The notes beneath the pieces were generated by a model. It ran no database searches, was not told where the DNA came from, and was given only the letters and a program-made list of their open reading frames with translations. The translations under genes were made by a program, and so were the position numbers. Of a stretch of 7,003 nt of DNA, positions 1 to 5,041 are shown piece after piece. This DNA comes from Oceanospirillaceae bacterium (GTDB taxonomy: Bacteria; Pseudomonadota; Gammaproteobacteria; Pseudomonadales; Balneatricaceae): contig JAGSHA010000166.1 of assembly GCA_023954795.1 (NCBI GenBank), positions 1-7,003 on the forward strand, read 5' to 3'. Position 1 is the first letter of the stretch; every line of letters starts with the position of its first letter.

Positions 1-1130
1 ATCCGCGCGTTGCTGAAGTCACTCTCTACAACCGGCTTCGGTTGATGGGACAGCATGACGTGTACTTTAACGTCGAACGTGACTTGATCTATCACCGCAA
101 AGACAGCTTGCCGTTTCACCCCAACGGTATGACGTTTACCGCATGGGATGCTGACGGTCACACGTTGTCACACCGCGTCTATTACTCCGTAGGCGGCGGG
201 TTTGTGGTGGATGAAGACGCTGCGGGCGCGGACCGGATTATGGAAGATGAAACCCAACTTCCCTACCCGTTTCGTAATGCGGCAGAGCTGCTCATCATGT
301 GCGAGGAGAATGATCTCTCCATCAGCGACCTGATGATGGAAAACGAGAAGGCATGGCGCTCCGAAGAGGAGATCCGCGAAGGCATTCTGCACCTGTGGCA
401 GGTCATGCGCGAGTGTGTCCAGAACGGATTCCGTAACGAAGGCATCTTACCGGGTGGTTTGAAAGTAAAACGTCGTGCAGCCTCCCTGCATAGCGACCTG
501 AAGCAACGTACCCGTATGGATATGATCACCCCTTCGCTGGGCGCGATGGATTGGGTCAATCTCTATGCACTGGCGGTCAGCGAAGAAAATGCGGCCGGTG
601 GCCGAATGGTCACAGCGCCGACCAACGGTGCGGCGGGCATTATCCCGGCGGTGCTGCATTACTTCGACAAATTCTGCCCGAACACAGACGAAGAAGGCAT
701 TATCAAGTTCCTGCTGGCCGCGACGGCGATCGGCATCTTGTGCAAGCTGAACGCGTCTATCTCAGGGGCTGAAATCGGTTGTCAGGGAGAAGTTGGCTCT
801 GCCTGCGCGATGGCAGCGGCGGGACTGGCAGAAGCAACAGGCGGAACACCTGCCCAAGTCGAGAATGCAGCAGAAATCGGCATCGAACATAACCTTGGAC
901 TTACCTGCGACCCCATCGGCGGGCTGGTTCAGGTGCCCTGTATCGAACGTAACGCTATGGCAGCCATGAAAGCGATCAACGCTGCATCCATGGCGATCCG
1001 CGGCGATGGCACCCACTTTGTCTCCTTAGACAAAGCCATCACTACCATGCGTGATACAGGCCATGACATGTCGGAAAAATACAAAGAAACGTCACGAGGA
1101 GGACTTGCCGTCAACGTCATCGAATGTTGA
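1..1130 (+). CDS. sdaA: L-serine dehydratase (L-serine ammonia-lyase), iron-sulfur single-chain type, 5' partial
   Basis: Deaminates L-serine to pyruvate and ammonia in the cytoplasm using an oxygen-sensitive 4Fe-4S cluster. The reading frame is open from base 3, so the start lies outside the window; 375 residues are visible. Aligned from memory with the 454-residue E. coli SdaA, about 80 N-terminal residues are missing. The visible part begins late in the beta domain (VYYSVGGGFVVDE) and covers the whole alpha domain. Family signatures are the segment with NEENAAGGR-like and APTNGAAGIIPAVL motifs, NASISGAEIGCQGEVG, and GLTCDPIGGLVQVPCIERNA. Cysteines encoded at 780-782, 906-908 and 939-941 fit the three cluster ligands known in this family. 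The C-terminus SRGGLAVNVIEC ends in a cysteine, which fits the family's C-terminal tail reported to enter the active site. An internal TTG at 42 is not a credible start because homology continues upstream. An intrinsic terminator follows, so this is the end of its transcription unit. Confidence 0.96.
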   Translation, partial: PRVAEVTLYNRLRLMGQHDVYFNVERDLIYHRKDSLPFHPNGMTFTAWDADGHTLSHRVYYSVGGGFVVDEDAAGADRIMEDETQLPYPFRNAAELLIMCEENDLSISDLMMENEKAWRSEEEIREGILHLWQVMRECVQNGFRNEGILPGGLKVKRRAASLHSDLKQRTRMDMITPSLGAMDWVNLYALAVSEENAAGGRMVTAPTNGAAGIIPAVLHYFDKFCPNTDEEGIIKFLLAATAIGILCKLNASISGAEIGCQGEVGSACAMAAAGLAEATGGTPAQVENAAEIGIEHNLGLTCDPIGGLVQVPCIERNAMAAMKAINAASMAIRGDGTHFVSLDKAITTMRDTGHDMSEKYKETSRGGLAVNVIEC

Positions 1131-1176
1131 CCATCACGTAGTGACTGTATAGGTACGATCCCCAACGCTCTTTTTG

Positions 1177-1200
1177 CCCGGTTTTACCGGGTCTTTTTTT
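1177..1200 (+). terminator. Rho-independent terminator after sdaA
   Basis: A perfect 6-bp stem CCCGGT/ACCGGG (1177-1182 and 1186-1191), extendable by a G-U pair, with a TTT loop, is followed by a run of seven T at 1194-1200. It lies about 47 bases after the sdaA stop. The opposite strand lacks a T run after the stem, so it works for the plus strand only. Confidence 0.9.
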
Positions 1201-1431
1201 GTCTAACGTTCAGGTTCTGGCAACCGTACAGAATCATGTATCTAGTCGTGATGATATGCGACATCAATCCAGTCTCCGTGATTAAGTAAACCGTTGAGAA
1301 ACACGGCAGACTTTACGTAGTGAAGAGATAGTAGAGAAGAAACAGTAGCGAGGAAATTCCAGGGATAGAGAAGGCAGGCTAGAGATAGAGAGATGAGCCG
1401 TCCATGGCTCGATCAGGTGGGGACTTAAGGA
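1201..1431. other. Gene-free region between convergent units
   Basis: This stretch lies between the sdaA terminator and the end of the minus-strand cupin gene. No reading frame with a plausible start and ribosome binding site is seen on either strand, and no RNA gene is recognised. Its main property is a purine-rich plus strand from about 1321, described separately as a possible termination zone for the minus-strand operon. Confidence 0.6.
1321..1410 (-). terminator. Possible Rho-type termination zone with weak hairpin after the cupin gene
   Basis: Read on the minus strand, the cupin transcript first meets a small hairpin GAGCC/GGCTC (1406-1410 and 1395-1399, six-base loop). It then enters a pyrimidine-rich stretch of CT repeats. 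By hand count, positions 1321-1394 on that strand carry 26 C against 6 G. C-rich, G-poor, poorly structured RNA downstream of a stop codon is what Rho loading sites look like. The hairpin has no clean T run, so a classical intrinsic terminator is not supported. Confidence 0.35.
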
Positions 1432-1797
1432 TTAGTCTTGCAAGATGACGTAGTATTTCTGGCAGGTTTCCAGCACTTCCCAATAGCCATCAAACCCGTA
1501 CGGCAACATAAATGAATCACCGGCTTTATAACGTTTCTGACCACCTTTGGCATCACTGATGATCACGTCACCAGAGATGATGTAGCAAAACTCACGGCGC
1601 CCTGGCACCGCTTTCCATTTACCCGGTTCGCTCTCCCACAATCCCGCAATAAACTTGCCGTCCAGCTCCTCGACATAGTTCACAATACCCTGCTTGGGAT
1701 CACCCTTCAGCAAGCGATCCGGGGGCGTAACAAATGCGCCCAACGGCGCAGGATGGTCATCAAAATTAACAACCTGATCAATGTAACTGGGTGTCAT
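1432..1797 (-). CDS. Small cupin protein (Cupin_3 / DUF861 type)
   Basis: A 121-residue single-domain cupin, probably cytoplasmic, with no signal peptide or membrane segment. The core at residues 66-119 runs GRREFCYIISGDVII, then an acidic turn, then KAGDSFMLPYGFDGYWEVLE and KYYVIL. This matches the Cupin_3 pattern (aGD...lP.Gf.G.Wev.e...Kyyvi), related to EutQ and ureidoglycine aminohydrolase C-terminal domains. The usual histidine ligands of metal cupins are absent: no histidine lies in the barrel motifs, and tryptophan (W106) stands where motif 2 often has one. It may therefore bind a small molecule or assist a partner rather than catalyse metal chemistry. The ATG at 1797 was chosen because AAGGAG sits six bases upstream; a longer frame to 1878 would overlap the preceding gene and lacks a better ribosome site. 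It is translated from the same mRNA as the FAD oxidoreductase, so it probably serves the same pathway. The exact function is unknown. Confidence 0.85.
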   Translation of the reverse strand: MTPSYIDQVVNFDDHPAPLGAFVTPPDRLLKGDPKQGIVNYVEELDGKFIAGLWESEPGKWKAVPGRREFCYIISGDVIISDAKGGQKRYKAGDSFMLPYGFDGYWEVLETCQKYYVILQD

Positions 1798-1803
1798 CGC
1801 TAT

Positions 1804-1809
1804 CTCCTT
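1804..1809 (-). promoter_or_regulatory. Ribosome binding site of the cupin gene, overlapping the upstream stop codon
   Basis: On the minus strand AAGGAG precedes ATG by six bases, and its first two bases belong to the TAA stop (1808-1810) of the oxidoreductase gene. The ten-base intergenic gap suggests translational coupling of the two genes. This site decides the cupin start. Confidence 0.85.
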
Positions 1810-3148
1810 AACGTTTTTCATCACGAGCAAAGTAGTAGTGGTAAAGCGCGCGCTGACCGACGCGTCGAAACGGCGCAAAAGGGAATTTGGGTGCAGGTTT
1901 AGCTAATACAGGCAGGTCGTGGCCTTCGGTACGCCCGACAACCTTTTCTGCCAGACGCATACCAGCCTGCACCGAAAAAGTCACACCGCTGCCGCCATAA
2001 CCGATGGCGTAATAGATGGAGCTGTCTTCTGCCTCATGGATGTGCGGTACATCATCAAACGTCACGCATACCCAACCACCCCATTGGTAGTCATAGGTCA
2101 GATCCCCCAATGCGCTGAACTTCGATTTCAGAGCACGCATCAGGTTATCGTTATGTTTGGGGTTGCCGGCATCCGCCCCTGTTATAGCGCTACGGCCGCC
2201 TATTAAGATGCGGTTATCCGGCAACTTGCGATAATAGAAACGCAGCGTGCGGGTATCTGTGATCACATCACTGCTGACAAACTGTGTCGCTGACAGCTCA
2301 GTGTCGGTCATTGGACGGGTTACCACGACATTGGATAACACCGGGAAAGATCGATTTTTCAGCTTGGGATGCAATGTTTGTGAGGTATAGCCGTTGGTGG
2401 CACAGATCACTTTCTTTGCACGTACCACCCCGCCCGGGGTAATCAACAAGTGGGCATCACCTTCGCGATACCATTCAGTCACCGGGCTGTTGGTATGGAT
2501 ACGCGCACCGGCAGCGCGGGCCAGCCGATGGTAGCCGTATGCCAATTTCAGCGGATGCACACCAAACCCATCACTAAAACGCATGGCACCATGCGCTTCA
2601 TCACTGCTGAAGTGCTGGGCCTTCAACTCATCCGCACTCAGAATATCGACATCGTAATTGAAGAAGTCTTTCAGGAAACCCGCTTCTGAGCGGATCACAT
2701 CCATCATCCGTGGACGGTGTGCAACCCAGAGATGACCTTCCGGCTGACGGTCGCAATCGATCTCTTCGTCCTTGATCAGACCACGTACCCGATCTAAACC
2801 TTCGAAGATCTCTTCAAACATGCGGCGAGCCATGGTTTCACCGTAGCGTTTAATCATCTTCTGGTAGGACAGACGTCCGCCCGCTTTAAGCGCAAAACCA
2901 CCGTTTCGACCGCTACAGCCCCAACCGGAGCCATTGGCCTCTAACACTGCCGTTTCTACGCCATGCTCACTCGCCAGATAATAGGCTGCGCTCAGTCCGG
3001 TATATCCGCCACCAATAATCGCAACTTCGACATCAAAATCGGCCTGCACCGGGCCATCATCTGCGGGGGCATCACCCGCTGTATCCACCCAGTAAGAATC
3101 GGGGTAAGACAGTCCGCCAGGATCGGCAGACACTAATGGATCGTACAT
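1808..3148 (-). CDS. FAD-dependent oxidoreductase, DAO family (PuuB / glycine-sarcosine oxidase-like)
   Basis: A 446-residue soluble flavoenzyme of the D-amino-acid oxidase (DAO) fold, expected to oxidise a C-N bond of an amine or amino acid to an imine. The Rossmann FAD site is at residues 41-70: VAIIGGGYTGLSAAYYLA, with the ribose-binding acidic residue E70 at the end of strand beta-2. It is followed by GCSGRNGGF (77-85), the family's second FAD-contacting loop, seen as (G/A)xGRNGG in gamma-glutamylputrescine oxidase (PuuB) relatives. The C-terminal FAD motif is AIGYGGSGVTFSVQAGMRLAE (381-401, read in two parts). Length is typical of the family. Two adjacent starts exist, GTG at 3151 and ATG at 3148; ATG is preferred because AGGAG lies six bases before it and only three before GTG. 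The substrate cannot be read from sequence; the nearby TRAP transporter and PuuR-like regulator suggest an imported nitrogenous carboxylate. It is the first gene of an operon with the cupin. Confidence 0.9.
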   Translation of the reverse strand: MYDPLVSADPGGLSYPDSYWVDTAGDAPADDGPVQADFDVEVAIIGGGYTGLSAAYYLASEHGVETAVLEANGSGWGCSGRNGGFALKAGGRLSYQKMIKRYGETMARRMFEEIFEGLDRVRGLIKDEEIDCDRQPEGHLWVAHRPRMMDVIRSEAGFLKDFFNYDVDILSADELKAQHFSSDEAHGAMRFSDGFGVHPLKLAYGYHRLARAAGARIHTNSPVTEWYREGDAHLLITPGGVVRAKKVICATNGYTSQTLHPKLKNRSFPVLSNVVVTRPMTDTELSATQFVSSDVITDTRTLRFYYRKLPDNRILIGGRSAITGADAGNPKHNDNLMRALKSKFSALGDLTYDYQWGGWVCVTFDDVPHIHEAEDSSIYYAIGYGGSGVTFSVQAGMRLAEKVVGRTEGHDLPVLAKPAPKFPFAPFRRVGQRALYHYYFARDEKR

Positions 3149-3154
3149 CACACA

Positions 3155-3190
3155 CTCCTGTTATGACTCGGGCATTCGCACAGGTCATAA
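3155..3190 (-). promoter_or_regulatory. Leader stem-loop adjoining the oxidoreductase ribosome binding site
   Basis: A perfect 7-bp inverted repeat TTATGAC/GTCATAA (3161-3167 and 3184-3190) with a 16-base loop ends two bases before AGGAG (3155-3159), the ribosome binding site of the oxidoreductase. It could affect translation or be a protein site. On the plus strand the same repeat is followed after five bases by T-rich DNA (3196-3211), so it could also stop antisense transcripts. Confidence 0.45.
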
Positions 3191-3247
3191 GCTCAATTTT
3201 TTATTTTTTTGCTCGGTTTCACCCGGCTTGCTGAGTGCAAAGATAAA

Positions 3248-3261
3248 TCTCATACATGAAA
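3248..3261 (-). promoter_or_regulatory. Candidate operator A upstream of the oxidoreductase operon
   Basis: On the minus strand the site reads TTTCAT-GT-ATGAGA, an inverted repeat matching in five of six positions per arm. Its first ten bases, TTTCATGTAT, recur exactly at 4553-4562 beside the TRAP promoter candidate. In both places it directly follows a -10-like hexamer. The natural candidate binder is the XRE-cupin regulator encoded at 3789-4382, but this is inference. Confidence 0.45.
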
Positions 3262-3295
3262 TTATCAATTGTTTTTTCACTGACATTAAATTATA
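3261..3295 (-). promoter_or_regulatory. Candidate promoter region of the oxidoreductase-cupin operon
   Basis: Two -10 candidates are visible on the minus strand. GATAAT (3266-3261) has TTAATG (3289-3284) 17 bases upstream as a poor -35, and abuts operator A. A consensus TATAAT lies farther upstream at 3295-3290, without a good -35. The surroundings are AT-rich and about 110-145 bases from the start codon. Which one is used cannot be decided from sequence. Confidence 0.35.
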
Positions 3296-3420
3296 ACGCA
3301 TTTTATCACGACCAAAACACTACTTACTCCGAACTTTATCTCTTTTAATCAACTAGTTAGTTCTCCAATATAGATTTTATGACATCTTGAAAATGAAAAT
3401 TTCTATTGGGCGTTCAGGCG

Positions 3421-3463
3421 TGGCAGGCCTTTGTTCAGCAGGCACGGCATGTGCCGTCTGCCA
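3421..3463. repeat. Gap-free three-way junction fold (possible structured RNA element)
   Basis: Three stems pack with no unpaired junction bases: TGGCAG/CTGCCA (3421-3426 with 3458-3463), GCCT/AGGC (3427-3430 with 3440-3443, nine-base loop) and ACGGC/GCCGT (3444-3448 with 3453-3457, ATGT loop). Every base between 3421 and 3463 is in a stem or a loop. A G-U closing pair at 3420/3464 can form only in plus-strand RNA. The sequence alone does not show whether it is transcribed or on which strand. Confidence 0.4.
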
Positions 3464-3479
3464 TAGAAGGTCAGGTCTA

Positions 3480-3591
3480 GGTGCAAGAAGAAAGGTGCAG
3501 AAAAGGAGAAACGCGACACCTGTACCGTCAGACGATAGAGCCGCTGTCAGAAGACACCTACCCCGACTGATGACAAAGGTTCTCAGGTACC
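3480..3591 (+). ncRNA. Possible degenerate riboswitch-like segment (glycine-type motifs), uncertain
   Basis: On the plus strand three motifs occur in the order expected for a glycine aptamer: GGAGAA (3505-3510), CAGAAGACACC (3548-3558), loosely like the family's CCGAAGGAGCAA, and TTCTCAGGTACC (3580-3591), like CTCTCAGGNA. GAGAA (3506-3510) can pair with TTCTC (3580-3584), as in the family's inner stem. Other pairings are TGTCA/TGACA (3545-3549 with 3571-3575) and AGGTG/CACCT (3493-3497 with 3517-3521). The outer stem is not evident and no plus-strand gene follows within 1.4 kb. It may be a decayed aptamer, a different RNA, or chance. Confidence 0.2.
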
Positions 3592-3721
3592 AAAAACAAA
3601 AGCGTAAGATAACGGTATAAACATCATGCAAAAATATAGGGATAGAACTGAATTTGCACTGACGGCAAAACAGATCAATCCCCGATTTCTAACTACGGTA
3701 CAGCTATTATTCGCAGGCCGA

Positions 3722-3745
3722 GCGCTGCATGGGTGTGCAGGACGC
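3722..3745 (-). terminator. Hairpin downstream of the regulator gene
   Basis: On the minus strand GCG-(TC)-CTGCA, loop CACCCA, TGCAG-CGC gives eight base pairs with a two-base bulge, about 45 bases after the regulator stop. No T run follows, so it is at best a weak or Rho-assisted terminator or an mRNA 3'-end stabiliser. Confidence 0.3.
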
Positions 3746-3788
3746 CTACTAATACACGACGGTAACTAAACCGATGGCGGGTTAACGA

Positions 3789-4382
3789 TCAGTAACCACC
3801 ACCCACTATCGTCCATATAACGACGGCATCTTCGTTGGCAGATGGGTTACGCACCCAATGTGCTTCATTACCGGTCAGGGAAAAGCTATCACCCGCCTGT
3901 AGTAGGTAGCGCTTATCACCCACACCGAGCTCCAACATACCCGACTGTACAAAGCCCCCCTCCTCGCCCTTCCGCTCGCGGGATTCGGTACTGCCCGCTT
4001 CCGGCGCAAAGGTGGTGAGGATCATCTGCAATTGATCGCTCAGACGTGGCGACAACAGTTCTTCACGTATCCCTGTTCCCGAAAAGTTCAGGCTACGGCG
4101 CGCATCGCCCCGTACGATGTAATTAAGTTCATCAACGGGTGCTTCATTATCCGTATGAAAAAACCAACTGATCTGCACACTCAGAACTTCACAGATCTTC
4201 TGCAGTACCGGTATGGGTAAAGCAGACACTCCCCGCTCTACCTGACTGACATACCCAACAGAGCGATCAATTTTCTCTGCCATAGTCGTCAATGTAATCT
4301 TCTTGGCTTTACGAAGATCGCGTATCTGGCGACCAATCCGTAAGTTCTCTGCCTCTGCAGTATCCTTTTCTTTCTGGTTCAT
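3789..4382 (-). CDS. XRE-family transcription regulator with C-terminal cupin sensor (PuuR-like architecture)
   Basis: A 197-residue DNA-binding protein. Residues 15-72 form an XRE helix-turn-helix (IGRQIRDLRKAKKITL, MAEKIDRSVGYVSQVERG as the recognition part, then PIPVLQKICEVLSV and ISWFF). Residues 118-193 form a cupin ligand-sensing domain (EEGGFVQSGMLELGVG, LQAGDSFSLTGNEAHWVRNP, VVIWTIVGGG). This two-domain plan is that of PuuR and related repressors of amine and amino-acid catabolism, in which the cupin senses a pathway metabolite. The first cupin motif has glutamates but no histidine cluster, so metal binding is doubtful. The start ATG has only a weak ribosome site (AGGT five bases upstream), which fits low expression. 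It lies between the TRAP operon, transcribed divergently, and the oxidoreductase operon, and is the obvious candidate controller of both and of itself. Confidence 0.9.
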   Translation of the reverse strand: MNQKEKDTAEAENLRIGRQIRDLRKAKKITLTTMAEKIDRSVGYVSQVERGVSALPIPVLQKICEVLSVQISWFFHTDNEAPVDELNYIVRGDARRSLNFSGTGIREELLSPRLSDQLQMILTTFAPEAGSTESRERKGEEGGFVQSGMLELGVGDKRYLLQAGDSFSLTGNEAHWVRNPSANEDAVVIWTIVGGGY

Positions 4383-4483
4383 AGACTACCTGCTACAACG
4401 ATTGCTGCGCCTCTATATAGGCAACATTACCTGTCCGTGATCGGACTGAGCCTGACTGTACCTTCAGCTGTTATTCATTTGGG

Positions 4484-4506
4484 ACTATACAAAATCATAG
4501 TAATGA
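4484..4506 (-). promoter_or_regulatory. Candidate regulator promoter -10 with operator-like site D
   Basis: On the minus strand TATAGT (4489-4484) is a plausible -10, about 100 bases before the regulator start. Just upstream of it lies the inverted repeat TCAT-AGTA-ATGA (4495-4506), resembling the half-sites of operators A and B but with a longer spacer. No good -35 is visible. This would permit autoregulation. Confidence 0.25.
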
Positions 4507-4521
4507 AGGTAACACGCTATT

Positions 4522-4535
4522 TTTCATATATTGTA
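4522..4535 (+). promoter_or_regulatory. Candidate operator C (TTTCATATATT)
   Basis: TTTCATATATT (4522-4532) matches TTTCATGTATT (4553-4563) in 10 of 11 positions, 31 bp apart, about three helical turns on the same DNA face. It overlaps the proposed -35 hexamer of the TRAP promoter. The second half of the palindrome is poorly kept here. Confidence 0.35.
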
Positions 4536-4552
4536 TGGTTATTAGCTATAAC
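4523..4552 (+). promoter_or_regulatory. Candidate promoter for the TRAP operon
   Basis: TTCATA (4523-4528, four of six to the -35 consensus) and TATAAC (4547-4552, five of six to -10) are separated by 18 bases. Transcription from here would give a dctP leader of roughly 480 bases. Operator-like sites cover the -35 and directly follow the -10, as expected for a repressed promoter. Other promoters nearer dctP cannot be excluded. Confidence 0.35.
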
Positions 4553-4566
4553 TTTCATGTATTTAA
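4553..4566 (+). promoter_or_regulatory. Candidate operator B (TTTCATGTATTTAA)
   Basis: It shares the exact ten-base word TTTCATGTAT with operator A before the oxidoreductase, and as there it directly follows a -10-like hexamer (TATAAC). The arms TTTCAT and ATTTAA match as an inverted repeat in four of six positions around a central GT. It would cover the transcription start of the TRAP operon. Confidence 0.45.
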
Positions 4567-4746
4567 CATAGCGTGCGAATTCAGAGAGAGTAGGCGCCCT
4601 TTTGAGTGGTGCAGACTGATCATAAATTCAACAACCAACGAATACAGGGGAATTTATCTGTAATACCAAAGAGTGACCCCGCTCAAAACTGGGCGAACTC
4701 AACTATAGTACTTACATTAGAAACCCCCTTGAAGCCCCCTAATTAC

Positions 4747-4788
4747 GGGCCTTTCAGGCTGGCTCCACTCCATGCGGAAAGCTGGCCC
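4747..4788. repeat. Imperfect stem-loop in the dctP upstream region
   Basis: GGGCC-TTTC (4747-4755) pairs with GAAA-(GCT)-GGCCC (4777-4788) with a three-base bulge. It is followed on the plus strand by A-rich, not T-rich, sequence, so it is not a terminator in that direction. Confidence 0.3.
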
Positions 4789-4848
4789 TAAAAAAGAAAA
4801 TCTCATAGGTTGAGTATGTATAGCATTATCACGCTGAGATTCTGAAAC

Positions 4849-4867
4849 CTGCTGGTAACCCCGGCAG
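4849..4867 (+). repeat. Leader stem-loop 1 upstream of dctP
   Basis: CTGCTGG/CCGGCAG forms seven pairs (one U-G) around the loop TAACC. The U-G pair in plus-strand RNA becomes an A-C mismatch on the other strand, which favours the plus-strand transcript. Confidence 0.35.
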
Positions 4868-4966
4868 ATAACAAGAAACAGATTTTCACGGAGTGATGAT
4901 GGCCCGGGAGCATGAGATGTGACCGTCTGCTTATACAGAGACATTCCACTTCAACGTTTGCGGGTC

Positions 4967-4984
4967 GGTCAGCTTAGGTTGACC
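4967..4984 (+). repeat. Leader stem-loop 2 upstream of dctP
   Basis: GGTCAGC/GTTGACC forms seven pairs (one G-U) closed by the loop TTAG. As with stem-loop 1, the wobble pair favours plus-strand RNA. Confidence 0.35.
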
Positions 4985-4996
4985 ACCATGACTCTC

Positions 4997-5018
4997 CCAC
5001 CCGTCTAAGGATGGGTGG
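4997..5018 (+). promoter_or_regulatory. Leader stem-loop 3 next to the dctP ribosome binding site
   Basis: CCACCCGT/ATGGGTGG gives eight pairs (one G-U) around the loop CTAAGG and ends 12 bases before AGGAG (5031-5035). The A-rich gap after it keeps the ribosome site unpaired, so it may protect the 5' end of the mRNA or present the ribosome site rather than block it. Confidence 0.4.
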
Positions 5019-5041
5019 ATCAAAAATTTCAGGAGTTACTT

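Larger units (their letters stand above)
3149..3788. other. Long intergenic region between oxidoreductase and regulator genes
   Basis: About 640 bases separate two genes of the same strand. The part next to the oxidoreductase holds its leader hairpin, operator A and promoter candidates. The middle (about 3421-3591) is rich in complementary arms and may be a structured RNA or its remnant. The part after the regulator holds one hairpin. A 75-codon frame from ATG 3393 on the plus strand (starting MKISIGRSGVAGL) has no clear ribosome site, is very basic and resembles no family known to me, so it is not called as a gene. Confidence 0.6.
4513..4575. repeat. Spaced inverted repeat CACGCTAT / ATAGCGTG
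   Basis: Perfect 8-base arms at 4513-4520 and 4568-4575 are separated by 47 bases, so the arm centres are 55 bp apart, close to a whole number of helical turns. The spacer contains both TTTCAT-type sites and the candidate promoter for the TRAP operon, so the repeat may be a looping or second regulator site. Confidence 0.4.
4383..5041. other. Long divergent intergenic region between regulator and TRAP operon
   Basis: About 660 bases with no convincing gene. The half next to the regulator (4484-4575) is AT-rich and carries candidate operators, a spaced inverted repeat and promoter candidates. The rest (about 4580-5041) would be a long leader of dctP with several stem-loops (4747-4788, 4849-4867, 4967-4984, 4997-5018). 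Short frames here lack ribosome sites and family resemblance. Confidence 0.6.

Noticed and set aside
1432..1797. Cupin DMSP lyase (DddQ/DddW/DddK type)
   Set aside because: Those enzymes need histidine-rich metal motifs, which are absent here; the pattern is Cupin_3 instead.
1798..1878. An upstream extension of the cupin gene by 27 codons
   Set aside because: It would overlap the end of the oxidoreductase in another frame, while the internal ATG at 1797 has a strong, well-spaced ribosome site.
3393..3620. A 75-codon plus-strand frame starting MKISIGRSGVAGL
   Set aside because: No ribosome binding site, very arginine- and lysine-rich composition, no known family, and it coincides with the RNA-fold-rich segment.
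3377..3631. An 84-codon minus-strand frame over the same segment
   Set aside because: No ribosome binding site or family resemblance; the overlapping open frames on both strands look like chance in a structured GC-richer patch.
3721..3790. Integron attC-like or REP-like palindrome
   Set aside because: No GTTRRRY core site pairs with a matching partner, and no second copy of the palindrome exists in the window.
4760..4780. A possible sigma-54 promoter (TGGCTC ... TGC)
   Set aside because: The spacing between the GG and GC elements is one base too long and the -12 element is poor.
4831..4867. CTGAGATTCTGAAACCTG followed by a hairpin, resembling part of a TPP riboswitch
   Set aside because: The conserved five-prime arm and the other TPP helix motifs are missing; the hairpin alone is better described as a leader stem-loop.
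4606..4944. Short frames of 61 and 75 codons in the dctP upstream region
   Set aside because: No ribosome sites, no recognisable motifs, and stem-loops in the same DNA.
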